DNA from: an uncultured Lachnospiraceae bacterium
Lineage (GTDB): Bacteria; Bacillota; Clostridia; Lachnospirales; Lachnospiraceae
Length of the DNA stretch: 64,000 nt
Direction: 5' to 3'
Assembly: GCA_910577275.1 (NCBI GenBank)
Contig: CAJTMW010000025.1
Span: 1 to 64,000 of the forward strand
Part shown: piece by piece, positions 52,674 to 61,668 of the stretch
How positions within the stretch are numbered: position 1 is the stretch's first letter
Layout: each line of letters opens with the position of its first letter
Made by a program: the position numbers and the translations under genes
Notes under the pieces: model-generated
The model's database searches: none
What the model was told of the DNA's origin: nothing
The model's input: only the letters and a program-made list of their open reading frames with translations

Positions 52674-54329
52674 ATGCGATATACTTTTAACAGAAGAAAA
52701 AGAGATGAGGGAAAAGGGATGCCGTTTCATTATGCAGTAACAGATACTACAATTACTTTATACTGGGAAAAGCCGGAGGAGCTGTCCGGGGAAATTTGCT
52801 ATGAGATTTATGTGGAGGGAGTTTTTTCGGCAAAAAGGTCAAAGACGCATTTTACGCTGGAAAATCTTGCGCCGGACAAAGAATATGAGGTAGAGATATA
52901 TGCGAAACCGGTTGATGCGGCATCTGACAAAAAAACGGACGAGGAGATGGCAGACAGTGTAAAAAAAGAGGCGCCGGAGAGTACCCCGGGCAATGGGTCG
53001 GAAGCTTCCGACAGCTTGCACGCCTCCTGCCGGATACGAACGGCAAAGAGACGGCGGCGTCTGGATATCACGAAAGCGCCGTACTTTGCCGCAGGAGACG
53101 GAAAGACTTTAAACACCAGGGCGATTCAAAAAGCTTTGGAGGATTGCGGCGAGAACGCGGCGGTGTATGTGCCGGCGGGGGTTTTTCTGACAGGCGCGCT
53201 GCGTCTTAACAGTAATACGGAGCTTTATCTGGAAGAAGGGGCGGTAATTCAGGGAACAACAAATCCGGCGGACTATCTGCCGCGGATTCCCAGCCGGTTT
53301 GAAGGGCTGGAGATGGAGTGCTATTCCAGTCTGCTGAATATGGGGAGACTCGACCATACGAAGGAGCCTGACTGTGAAAATATTTTGATTCACGGAAAAG
53401 GAACCATTGCAAGCGGAGGCCGGGCGCTGGCGGAGGCTGTTATCAGCGCGGAAAAAGAGCGGCTTACGGATTTTCTTGCGGGGCTTTCAGAGGAACAGAA
53501 AAAGGAATATGAAAAGCCGGAAACCATTCCCGGCAGAGTGCGTCCGCGGCTGATTAATATCAGCAACTGCAAAAACGTGCGCATCAGCGGGCTTGCCCTT
53601 GAAAACGGGGCGAGCTGGAACGTGCATATGATTTATTCAAAGGGGATTCTCACGGATAACTGTACCTTTTTCTCAAAAGATGTCTGGAACGGGGACGGCT
53701 GGGACCCGGATTCCTCGGAAAATTGTACCATATTCGGCTGCGTTTTCCGCACGGGGGATGATTCCATTGCCATAAAATCCGGGAAAAATCCCGAGGGGAA
53801 TGTGATTGGAAGACCCTGCAGGGGGATTCGCATTTTTGATTGTGTGTGCGAGGCTGGTCACGGAATTACCATCGGAAGCGAAATGTCCGGCGGCGTATCC
53901 GACGTGAAAATCTGGGACTGCGATTTGAGCGGCGGGTGCTACGGGCTTGAGGTAAAAGGTACGAAAAAGAGGGGCGGTTATGTCAGGGACGTGCAGGTGA
54001 GAGACAGCGTTCTCCCCCGGATTCTGTTCCATGCTGTGGATTACAACGACGACGGCATCGGGGCGGAAAAGCCGCCTGTCTTTGAAAGCTGCCGTTTTGA
54101 GAATGTGAGGGTTCTCGGGCGGTATGTGGACAGGGACAGCGGGGAGGTTAAGGATTGCGCCGGGATAGAGCTCAGAGGCTTTGACGAGCCGGGGCATGAG
54201 ATAAGGGATGTTTTGTTTAAGAATGTGAGACTTTCCGGCGGGCAGGGGCAGGCTTGCGGGATTGTGATGGAGAATTGTGAGGATGTGAGGTTTGAGGATG
54301 TAAGGGTGGAGGAAGACGGAATAATTTGA
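52674..54329 (+). CDS. Glycoside hydrolase family 28, polygalacturonase-like
   Basis: A 551-aa cytoplasmic enzyme. A fibronectin type III-like N-terminal domain (about residues 16-90) precedes a right-handed beta-helix. Catalytic motifs are in order: NGDGWDPDSSEN near residue 341, GDDSIAIKSG near 360 and the His in GHGITIGSE near 396. Such exo-acting enzymes remove galacturonic acid (or rhamnogalacturonan units) from pectic oligosaccharides. ATG 52719, behind GAGGGAAAAGGG, is an alternative start that would still keep the Fn3 domain. Coupled to the GH115 gene. Confidence 0.9.
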   Translation: MRYTFNRRKRDEGKGMPFHYAVTDTTITLYWEKPEELSGEICYEIYVEGVFSAKRSKTHFTLENLAPDKEYEVEIYAKPVDAASDKKTDEEMADSVKKEAPESTPGNGSEASDSLHASCRIRTAKRRRRLDITKAPYFAAGDGKTLNTRAIQKALEDCGENAAVYVPAGVFLTGALRLNSNTELYLEEGAVIQGTTNPADYLPRIPSRFEGLEMECYSSLLNMGRLDHTKEPDCENILIHGKGTIASGGRALAEAVISAEKERLTDFLAGLSEEQKKEYEKPETIPGRVRPRLINISNCKNVRISGLALENGASWNVHMIYSKGILTDNCTFFSKDVWNGDGWDPDSSENCTIFGCVFRTGDDSIAIKSGKNPEGNVIGRPCRGIRIFDCVCEAGHGITIGSEMSGGVSDVKIWDCDLSGGCYGLEVKGTKKRGGYVRDVQVRDSVLPRILFHAVDYNDDGIGAEKPPVFESCRFENVRVLGRYVDRDSGEVKDCAGIELRGFDEPGHEIRDVLFKNVRLSGGQGQACGIVMENCEDVRFEDVRVEEDGII

Positions 54330-54368
54330 TGCTAAAACTTAAAACCTGTAAAGTCCGTGAAGTTGGTT

Positions 54369-54403
54369 AAGACCTGTAGACAGAGATGTTTGCAGGTCTT
54401 TTT
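54369..54403 (+). terminator. Terminator of locus C
   Basis: Perfect 8-bp stem AAGACCTG/CAGGTCTT (54369-54376 and 54393-54400) with a 16-nt loop, followed by TTT. Confidence 0.75.
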
Positions 54404-54482
54404 CTGGTGTGGAGAATAGAAAAAAACAAAAAATACAGCAGGTATATTTTGTGTTATAAAAGTTGATTTGTTTCTATTTTTT

Positions 54483-54510
54483 TTGACATATAAGTCAAAT
54501 AAGATATATT
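54483..54510 (+). promoter_or_regulatory. Promoter with overlapping operator-like repeat (locus D)
   Basis: TTGACA at 54483-54488 and TATATT at 54505-54510 with 16 nt between. The -35 box forms half of an inverted repeat, TTGAC-N6-GTCAA (54483-54498), so a regulator bound there would cover the -35 box. Confidence 0.5.
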
Positions 54511-54619
54511 TGTGAAAATGGATTTGAAAGTTTAAAGGGAGGGATTATTATAAAAATATGTGGTAAAGGAAATTCTGACAGACTGGAAGATTTGAGAGAA
54601 AAAATTGGGGGAGTAAAGG

Positions 54620-56332
54620 ATGAGGAAAGAACGCTATTTTATCCGCTATCTGTACAAATGGCTTATTTTGGTTTTTTTAGTATTTACTGTAGTCAGCATT
54701 ACTTTTAATGTACTGAGCTACCAGAGGGAAAGAAAGTATTATTATGAAATTATCGGACAGGAACAGCAGGAGAGGCTTAATTATCTTTCCCATAATATTG
54801 AAAATGAGCTTATCAAGCTTAAAATTACTGCCAATATGCTTTTAGAGGAGGATGTGGTGAAGGAGTTGTACTGTAAATGGGATTTTATTAACAGCTATGA
54901 GAGAAATGAGCTGTTGGATAATATCAAAAGGCGGTGTCTGGAAATAGATAACCTAAATTCTTTTGTTACATCCAGTACGTTTTACCTTCCCGACAGGCAA
55001 CTTAAAGTGGATGGAAACGGCTTTGAAATTATCGGCGAAGATGCGTGCAGGTTTACAGACAGAGGGATGGGGCAGGATATGTTAGCGCTAAAGGATGGAA
55101 AAGTATATATTGTGGAAATGTCCAGAAAAAACTATCTGGAAGAATGGGACAGGGATAATATTTTAGGTGTTTTTGTAATTGAGTTAAGTGAGGAATTGAT
55201 TCAGGCGGAGCTTGAGTTTGCCAAGATGACGGACGGAGATATTATCTATATGATGGATGGCCAGGAAAGTAATCTTCTTTTTAAAACGGCCGGTTCTGAT
55301 TTGCGGAAGCTGGAAGTACAGGATGGGGAAAATAAGGTGTGGCTGGACGGAGAAGAATATGCTCTTATGCATGCGGATGGCGGAGGGCGTTTTTTCAGGC
55401 TGCATTATATGCAGGACCAGACATTTATCCGTCTGATTACACAGAGGATGTTTATGAGTATGCTGCTTTTTATGGGTGTGATTATGCTGACGATTCTGGC
55501 GGCTTTTGTTCTGTTTTACAGGAGAATCTACCGACCGCTGGAAATTTTGCTGGTGGATGCGTTTGAGAGAATTAAGCAGTCCTGTTTTTCCTATCGGATT
55601 CCTCTGCCTGAGAAAAAAAGTGTATTTACAAATTTGTATCAGAATTTTAATTATATGGCGGAGCGAATTGATACACTGGTTTCAAGAGAATTACGGCAGG
55701 AGATTCTGGTAAATCAGGCAAATTTCAAACACCTTCAGGCACAGATTAATCCACATTTTATGTATAACAGCTATTATTTGCTCTATCGTATGATTAAAAA
55801 GGGAGACAGGGAAGGAAGTATTCTTATCTGTGAAAATCTGGGCAATTTTTTTAAGTACATTGCAAGAGACTCAGGAGAGAAAAAAAGCCTGGCAGATGAG
55901 ATATCCCATGCGCGTTCTTACGCGGTGATTCAGGGCTTCCGGTATCAGAATATCATTCATATGGATTTTCCCGAACTGCCGGAAAAATATGGTTATATTG
56001 AAGTGCCGAGGCTGATTTTACAGCCGTTGTTTGAAAATATTTTTAAATATGTGGTAAGCGAGCTGGATATGGAAGAAGAAATTGAAATCAGAGTGGGGTA
56101 CGGGGAAGCAGACGGACGGCTTTTGATATGTGTGGAAAATTCGGGAAGGCTTGATGATGAGCAGCTTGAAGCTGTCAGGAAAAAGCTCGGCCGACTGGAA
56201 GAAAATGAGGATATCACAGCTTTGACGAATATTTCTTTCAGACTGAATGTGTTTTTTAATCAGCAGGACTCTGTGACCGCATGCAGGTCGCAGCTCGGCG
56301 GACTCAAGGTCTGTCTGCATTTGAAGATGTGA
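54620..56332 (+). CDS. YesM-type sensor histidine kinase (locus D)
   Basis: A 570-aa membrane kinase: helix at about residues 12-32, extracellular sensor, second helix near 275-298 (MSMLLFMGVIMLTILAAFVLF), HAMP-like region, His379 in NPHFMYNSYY, and an HATPase with LFENIFKYV. The asparagine after the tyrosine is kept, but the HATPase G-box is degenerate (SGRLDDEQ). GGGGGAGTAAAGG precedes the ATG. It heads locus D, 7 bp before the response regulator. Confidence 0.88.
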   Translation: MRKERYFIRYLYKWLILVFLVFTVVSITFNVLSYQRERKYYYEIIGQEQQERLNYLSHNIENELIKLKITANMLLEEDVVKELYCKWDFINSYERNELLDNIKRRCLEIDNLNSFVTSSTFYLPDRQLKVDGNGFEIIGEDACRFTDRGMGQDMLALKDGKVYIVEMSRKNYLEEWDRDNILGVFVIELSEELIQAELEFAKMTDGDIIYMMDGQESNLLFKTAGSDLRKLEVQDGENKVWLDGEEYALMHADGGGRFFRLHYMQDQTFIRLITQRMFMSMLLFMGVIMLTILAAFVLFYRRIYRPLEILLVDAFERIKQSCFSYRIPLPEKKSVFTNLYQNFNYMAERIDTLVSRELRQEILVNQANFKHLQAQINPHFMYNSYYLLYRMIKKGDREGSILICENLGNFFKYIARDSGEKKSLADEISHARSYAVIQGFRYQNIIHMDFPELPEKYGYIEVPRLILQPLFENIFKYVVSELDMEEEIEIRVGYGEADGRLLICVENSGRLDDEQLEAVRKKLGRLEENEDITALTNISFRLNVFFNQQDSVTACRSQLGGLKVCLHLKM

Positions 56333-56339
56333 GGGGCTT

Positions 56340-57974
56340 ATGAAAAAGGATAAAAAATATACCATGCTGATTGTGGATGATGAATCAATTATTTCGGATG
56401 GATTAAAAGATTTGCTGGAAGAAAATTTTGGGGATATATTCAATGTTTATAATTGCTATCACCCGAAAAAGGCACTGGAAATTTTTAAATACCGTCTGCC
56501 AAATGTAGTGGTGAGCGATGTAAGAATGCCGAAAATGACAGGAATAGAGATGGCTGAGGAAATGCGGAAAATCAGACAGGATATTCATGTTTTGTTTCTC
56601 TCCGGATACGATGAATTTGATTATGTCTATTCGGCGATTAAGCAGGATGCCGACGACTATATCTTAAAGACAGAGGGGGATGATACTGTCATTGCGGCAA
56701 TGAAAAAAATGGTGGAATTGCTGGTTTCAGAAAATTTGCTTATGGAGGAATTTAAAAATGCCCAGAGCAGAATATCTTATATGGCGCCTGCTTTTAAACA
56801 AAAAGTTGTGGGACATCTTCTGGAAGGAGACATCACATCAGAAGAGGAATTCAAAAAACTCATGACGGATATTGAGAATCCTGTTTCGGAAAAGGAAAAT
56901 CTTCTTATGATTCTGGGTTCCGCAAATGAAAAAACGGCTCGGGATGACCAGGAAAAGATTCTGGAAATTGTGGAACAGAGTCTGGTAAGGGTGCATGGAG
57001 ATAAAATTGGTCATATTCACAGCGCTGTTTACAGAAAATCCTTTGTATGGCTGCTGGAAACGGATGAGAGGGAAATGCCGGGACTTTTACCGATAACGAT
57101 TCTGGACGCACAGAAAATGATTGAGAACAGGCTGGATTTGCCGGTGGCCTTTGGCATTACAGTGGAAAGAGTTAAATGGGATGGGTTAGCCGGAAAATAC
57201 AGGACGCTCCTTAAAGAAATGCAGAGGCAGCCTGAAGGTACGGGAAACAAAGTTGTTATGGAGAGTATGGACGAGGGTATCAGCGATTCTTTTAATGGAG
57301 AGGAGTTTGATTTTGATGAAATCGTAGTACCCCTTGGGGAAAAAATCCGTATTATGGAAGAATTTCTTTCCGGTGAAAACGTGGATGCCTTTATGGAAGA
57401 ACTGGAGGAAATTTTGAGGACATTATCCAAAGCAAAGCGACATTCCATGTATGCGTTGGAAATTTATTATTCTATTGCAAATATGCTGATTGCACTTATT
57501 AACAGGAGAAACATCAGGCCGTAGCTTGCATCAAAGATTCAGTTAATGGAGCTTTTTGACCCGGGTGCCTTTGTTACCTGGGGACAGGCGGCGGATTATA
57601 TACGCAGGCTGACAGCTGCAATTTTTGAGCTTTGTTCGTTTTCGGGTAAAAATGCGATTGCAGGTATTACGGAAAGAACAAAAGCATATATCCTGTCAAA
57701 TCTTGGAAATGATTTGTCCCTGACAGCAATCGGACAGGAAATCGGATTTAATCCTATTTATTTATCCCGGGTTTTTAAGCAGGTAGAAGGGGTCGGCATT
57801 CAGGAATATGTGGAGAATTGCAGGATGGATATGGCCAGGCGTTTGATTTTGAATTCCCGGATGAAAATCTATGAGATTGCGGAAAAATGCGGTTATTCAA
57901 ATCCGGCTTATTTTATCAAAATATTTAAGGCACATTTTGGGGTTTCGCCTCAGGGATGCAGAAACAGAGAGTAA
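56340..57974 (+). pseudogene. Response regulator/AraC gene split by an in-frame TAG
   Basis: The first 394 codons (56340-57524) give a receiver domain with IVDDE and Asp60 in VSDVRMPKMTG, plus the linker. A TAG at 57522-57524 stops translation. The same frame is open from CTT 57525 onward through ATG 57546, and its last part encodes both AraC helix-turn-helix motifs (IGQEIGFNPIYLSRVF and IAEKCGYSNPAYFIKIF). Reading through gives one normal-sized YesN protein of 544 residues. The 142-aa downstream part could only start at 57546 without a good ribosome site. Either a recent nonsense mutation, a sequencing error, or amber read-through. Confidence 0.8.
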
Positions 57975-58056
57975 ATTTTTTGTTATCAAAGTATAAAATG
58001 TTTTATTTTAACCTTTTTTCTAAATTGCTATAGTTGTTTACGGAAAGGAGGGGACA

Positions 58057-58977
58057 ATGAAAGCTGTTGAAAAAGAAAAGAAAAAAAACTGGTTCCGTAA
58101 GGAACTGCCATTCCATCTTATGCTGCTTCCTGCGGTAGTTCTTACCTTTATATTCAAATATATTCCATTTGTAGGAATTACCATGGCGTTTGAGGACTAT
58201 ACGCCGCTGAAAGGCATATTTGACCAGAAGTGGGTGGGAATGGATAATTACAGGTATTTGTTTTCGTTGCCCGGATTCGGAAGCGTAATCTGGAATACGA
58301 TTTTCATCGCGCTGATGAAAATGGTGGGCAATCTGGTATTTCCTGTTCTGATTGCACTTTTGCTGAACGAGGTCAGAGGAAAACGATACAAGAAGACGGT
58401 GCAGACGGTGTTATATCTGCCGCACTTCATTTCATGGGCGGCTCTTGCCGGTATTTTTATCGATATTCTTTCCCCGTCAGGAGGTATTGTAAACCAGATT
58501 CTAGGTGTATTAGGGATGAAGTCAGTGTTTTTCTTAGGAGACTCCAATATCTTCCCTTACACGGTAGCGGTGACAGATATCTGGAAGGAACTGGGATGGG
58601 GAACAATTGTTTATCTGGCGGCAATCACGGGAATTGACCCTACCTATTATGAAGCGGCCAAAATTGACGGAGCCGGCCGTTTTAAACAGGTTCTGCATGT
58701 GACAGTTCCGAGTATTCTTCCAATGATTCTTCTGATGATGGTACTGAGCGTTGGAAATGTCTTACAGGCCGGATTCGAGCAGATATTCAATTTGTATAGC
58801 CCTCAGGTGTATTCCACTGGCGATATCATCGACACTTATGTGTACCGTATCGGTGTGATTGAGGCAAAGTTTGACCTGGCAACTGCAGTTGGATTATTTA
58901 AATCGGCGATTTCCTTTGTGCTGATTATGATTGGCTATAAGCTTGCCGACAAGCTTGCAGGTTACAAGGTCTTTTAG
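58057..58977 (+). CDS. Sugar ABC importer permease, LplB type (locus D)
   Basis: A 306-aa permease. FKYIPFVGITMAFEDY starts the fold and the loop is TYYEAAKIDGAG with VPSILP. AAAGGAGGGG lies before the ATG. Intact, in contrast to the interrupted regulator upstream. Confidence 0.92.
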   Translation: MKAVEKEKKKNWFRKELPFHLMLLPAVVLTFIFKYIPFVGITMAFEDYTPLKGIFDQKWVGMDNYRYLFSLPGFGSVIWNTIFIALMKMVGNLVFPVLIALLLNEVRGKRYKKTVQTVLYLPHFISWAALAGIFIDILSPSGGIVNQILGVLGMKSVFFLGDSNIFPYTVAVTDIWKELGWGTIVYLAAITGIDPTYYEAAKIDGAGRFKQVLHVTVPSILPMILLMMVLSVGNVLQAGFEQIFNLYSPQVYSTGDIIDTYVYRIGVIEAKFDLATAVGLFKSAISFVLIMIGYKLADKLAGYKVF

Positions 58978-58994
58978 GGAAGGGGTGACGTGAG

Positions 58995-59891
58995 ATGAAA
59001 GTAAAAGAATCTTTTGGGAGAAAGGTATTTAATGTCATTAACTATATCATTCTCGGAATACTGGGACTTTCCTGTCTATTGCCTTTGATTAACCTGTTTG
59101 CTATTTCATTCAGCGCAAGGTACATGGTGGATGCCAACGTAGTTACTTTTTGGCCCAAAGGCTTTAATACGGCAGCTTATGAGTACATATTGTCAAATAA
59201 ACAGTATTTTCAGTCCTTTGCCATAACGATAGGAAGAGTTATCCTGGGCTGGCTCGTAAATCTGGTGCTGATTGTTTTAGTTGCCTATCCTTTGTCAAAG
59301 GATGACCCCAGAATTTTCAGATGCAGGAAATACTATACCTGGTTTTTTCTGGTAACGATGGTTTTTAATGGAGGATTAATTCCTACCTATCTGGTGGTAA
59401 GCAAGCTTCATATGATTAACTCTTTCTGGGCGCTTATTCTGCCGGAGGCTCTGCCGATGTTCTGTGTTCTGATTACAATGAATTTCTTCCGGGGACTGCC
59501 GAAAGCAATTGAGGAAGCTGCTCTGGTAGACGGCGCAAACTGGTGGGTGACTATGGTGCAGATTTATCTGCCGCTGTCGAAGCCTTCATTGGCAACGGTT
59601 TCCCTGTTTATCATTGTTAATCAATGGAATGCATGGTTTGACGGACTGATATATATGAATTTACCGGAGAAATATCCGCTGATGACCTATCTGCAGTCTG
59701 TGGTTTTAAAGTTTGATGTAACGAAAATAACGTCTGAACAGCTGATGCTGAACCCTAAACTGGGAGAAGTGACGGGACGTGGCATTAAGGGCGCATTGAT
59801 TCTTCTGTGTACGGTTCCCATTCTTATGATATATCCGTTTTTGCAGAGATATTTTGTGTCCGGCGTAGTGATGGGAAGTGTGAAAGAGTAA
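58995..59891 (+). CDS. Sugar ABC importer permease, YtcP type (locus D)
   Basis: A 298-aa permease with loop AIEEAALVDGAN and LPLSKP, ending RYFVSGVVMGSVKE. AGGGGTGACG precedes the ATG. Starts 17 bp after the partner permease. Confidence 0.92.
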   Translation: MKVKESFGRKVFNVINYIILGILGLSCLLPLINLFAISFSARYMVDANVVTFWPKGFNTAAYEYILSNKQYFQSFAITIGRVILGWLVNLVLIVLVAYPLSKDDPRIFRCRKYYTWFFLVTMVFNGGLIPTYLVVSKLHMINSFWALILPEALPMFCVLITMNFFRGLPKAIEEAALVDGANWWVTMVQIYLPLSKPSLATVSLFIIVNQWNAWFDGLIYMNLPEKYPLMTYLQSVVLKFDVTKITSEQLMLNPKLGEVTGRGIKGALILLCTVPILMIYPFLQRYFVSGVVMGSVKE

Positions 59892-59916
59892 ATTTTTACG
59901 AAAAAAGGAGGTTTTT

Positions 59917-61650
59917 ATGAGAAACAAAAAACTATTGGCTTTATTGCTTGTGGGAGCAATGACAGTATCAATGACTGCATGCGGAAATGGCGGACAGCCG
60001 GAAAGCGGGACTTCTGATGCGGGAGCCGGAGAAAGTTCTGATGCAGGCGCACAGGGAGAGTCACAGGCGGCTTCGTCAGATAACGGAGACCTGATAGAAG
60101 TGACCTATATGCACAAGCTCAATGGAACAGAAAAGTATGTTGGCGACGATGATATTAACAACAATGTTTATACCCGCTGCTATGCAGATGATTTGGGAAT
60201 CAGGCTTAATTATGTTATTGCGGCGGCAGGTGATGATTATACCCAAAAGCTTACAATGGCAATTGCTTCCAATGATTTGCCGGATTTGATGGACCTTCCA
60301 CCGGAAGAATTTGCAGAGCTTGCCAATGCAGGTATGCTGGCAGATATTACAGATGCTTATGACACTTATGCCTCTGATTTGCTTAAGGAGACAATTGAGG
60401 TGGACGGAGGTATCCAGCTTGCATCTGCCAGGGTGGACGGAAAACTGTACGGAATTCCACAGTTATCCGCGGCGGACGGTACCTGCGACCTCCTTTGGAT
60501 TCGTACAGACTGGCTGGAAAATCTTGGACTTAAGGCCCCCACAACTATGGACGAGCTGGTTGAGGTGGCAAGAGCGTTCCGCTATGACGACCCGGATGGA
60601 AACGGAGTAGACGATACATGGGGAATCGGATTCCAACAGAGTATTGTGACGGAAGAGGGAGCAAGCCCAGGCAGCTTTGAAGGCTTCTTTGCCGGTTATG
60701 GCGCATATGCCTGCGGCTGGGTAAAAGGCGATGATGGAAAGATTTCCTACAGCGGTATCAATGATGGAATGAAGGAAGCGCTGATACAGTTGAATCAGAT
60801 GTATCAGGACGGCCTTATTGACCCCGAGTTTGGCGTAAAGGATACGGTTAAACTTTCTGAAGATATTGCATCAGGAAAAATTGGGATGTTCTATGGGCTG
60901 GAAGGTATGCCCTGGGGCGCATGCAAGAGTAATATTGAAAATAACCCCGATGCAGAATGGCAGTGTTTCCCGATTGTATCTGCTACCAGTGAACCGGCAA
61001 AGCCGATTACTTATGTAAGGATTGCACGCTATTACGCAGCAAATGCAAAATGTGAGCATCCCGAAGCATTGGTGAAACTTGCAAATGTGTTCCAGGAAAA
61101 AATCAATTCCATTGATGCAACGGAAGAGACGCTCAATGCTTTTGGCGTAGACCCGGCTACAGGAGTCAACTTTGCGGAATATGCGGCATTTGCAATGGAC
61201 CCTGCAATTCAGAAATGCAATACTTACTATGCGGAAATTAAGTCCACGCTGAACGGAGAAACTACCGTAGATGAAATCCATCCGGAAGCTGCACGTTACT
61301 ACAATGTTATTAAGAACTTTATTGATAATGGAATGGATAAAGGACAGGATTCATTGGGATGGAATTATTATAAGTTTATCGGTCCTGAGGGGAGCTGGAA
61401 CACCATTATTAATGACTATAAGGCGAACGATAAGCTGGTACAGTCCGTATTTTTCGGAGCGCCCACGCCGTCAATGAGTACGAACCTTCCCGCTTTGAAT
61501 AAAATGCAGGCGGAAACCTGTGTAAATATCATTATGGGAACACAGCCGGCAGACAGTTTTGACGAATTTGTAAGCAACTGGAAGAGTCTGGGCGGAGACG
61601 CGATTACAGAAGAAGTTGGCGAATGGTATAACACAACATTTGGAGAATAA
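59917..61650 (+). CDS. Sugar-binding lipoprotein (locus D)
   Basis: A 577-aa LplA-like extracellular binding protein with lipobox MTAC (Cys22), a Ser/Gly/Glu linker to about residue 50, and the fold from IEVTYMHKLNG. It contains the loop DDPDGNGVDDTWG, similar to a calcium-binding loop. AAAGGAGG precedes the ATG. Third gene of the importer; the GH32-like gene follows after 18 bp. Confidence 0.92.
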   Translation: MRNKKLLALLLVGAMTVSMTACGNGGQPESGTSDAGAGESSDAGAQGESQAASSDNGDLIEVTYMHKLNGTEKYVGDDDINNNVYTRCYADDLGIRLNYVIAAAGDDYTQKLTMAIASNDLPDLMDLPPEEFAELANAGMLADITDAYDTYASDLLKETIEVDGGIQLASARVDGKLYGIPQLSAADGTCDLLWIRTDWLENLGLKAPTTMDELVEVARAFRYDDPDGNGVDDTWGIGFQQSIVTEEGASPGSFEGFFAGYGAYACGWVKGDDGKISYSGINDGMKEALIQLNQMYQDGLIDPEFGVKDTVKLSEDIASGKIGMFYGLEGMPWGACKSNIENNPDAEWQCFPIVSATSEPAKPITYVRIARYYAANAKCEHPEALVKLANVFQEKINSIDATEETLNAFGVDPATGVNFAEYAAFAMDPAIQKCNTYYAEIKSTLNGETTVDEIHPEAARYYNVIKNFIDNGMDKGQDSLGWNYYKFIGPEGSWNTIINDYKANDKLVQSVFFGAPTPSMSTNLPALNKMQAETCVNIIMGTQPADSFDEFVSNWKSLGGDAITEEVGEWYNTTFGE

Positions 61651-61668
61651 AAGGAAAGGCTGACAAAA

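Larger units (their letters stand above)
54330..54619. other. Intergenic region between loci C and D
   Basis: 290 bp, very AT-rich. It holds a terminator (54369-54403) and the candidate promoter of locus D (54483-54510). No gene is supported. Confidence 0.5.
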
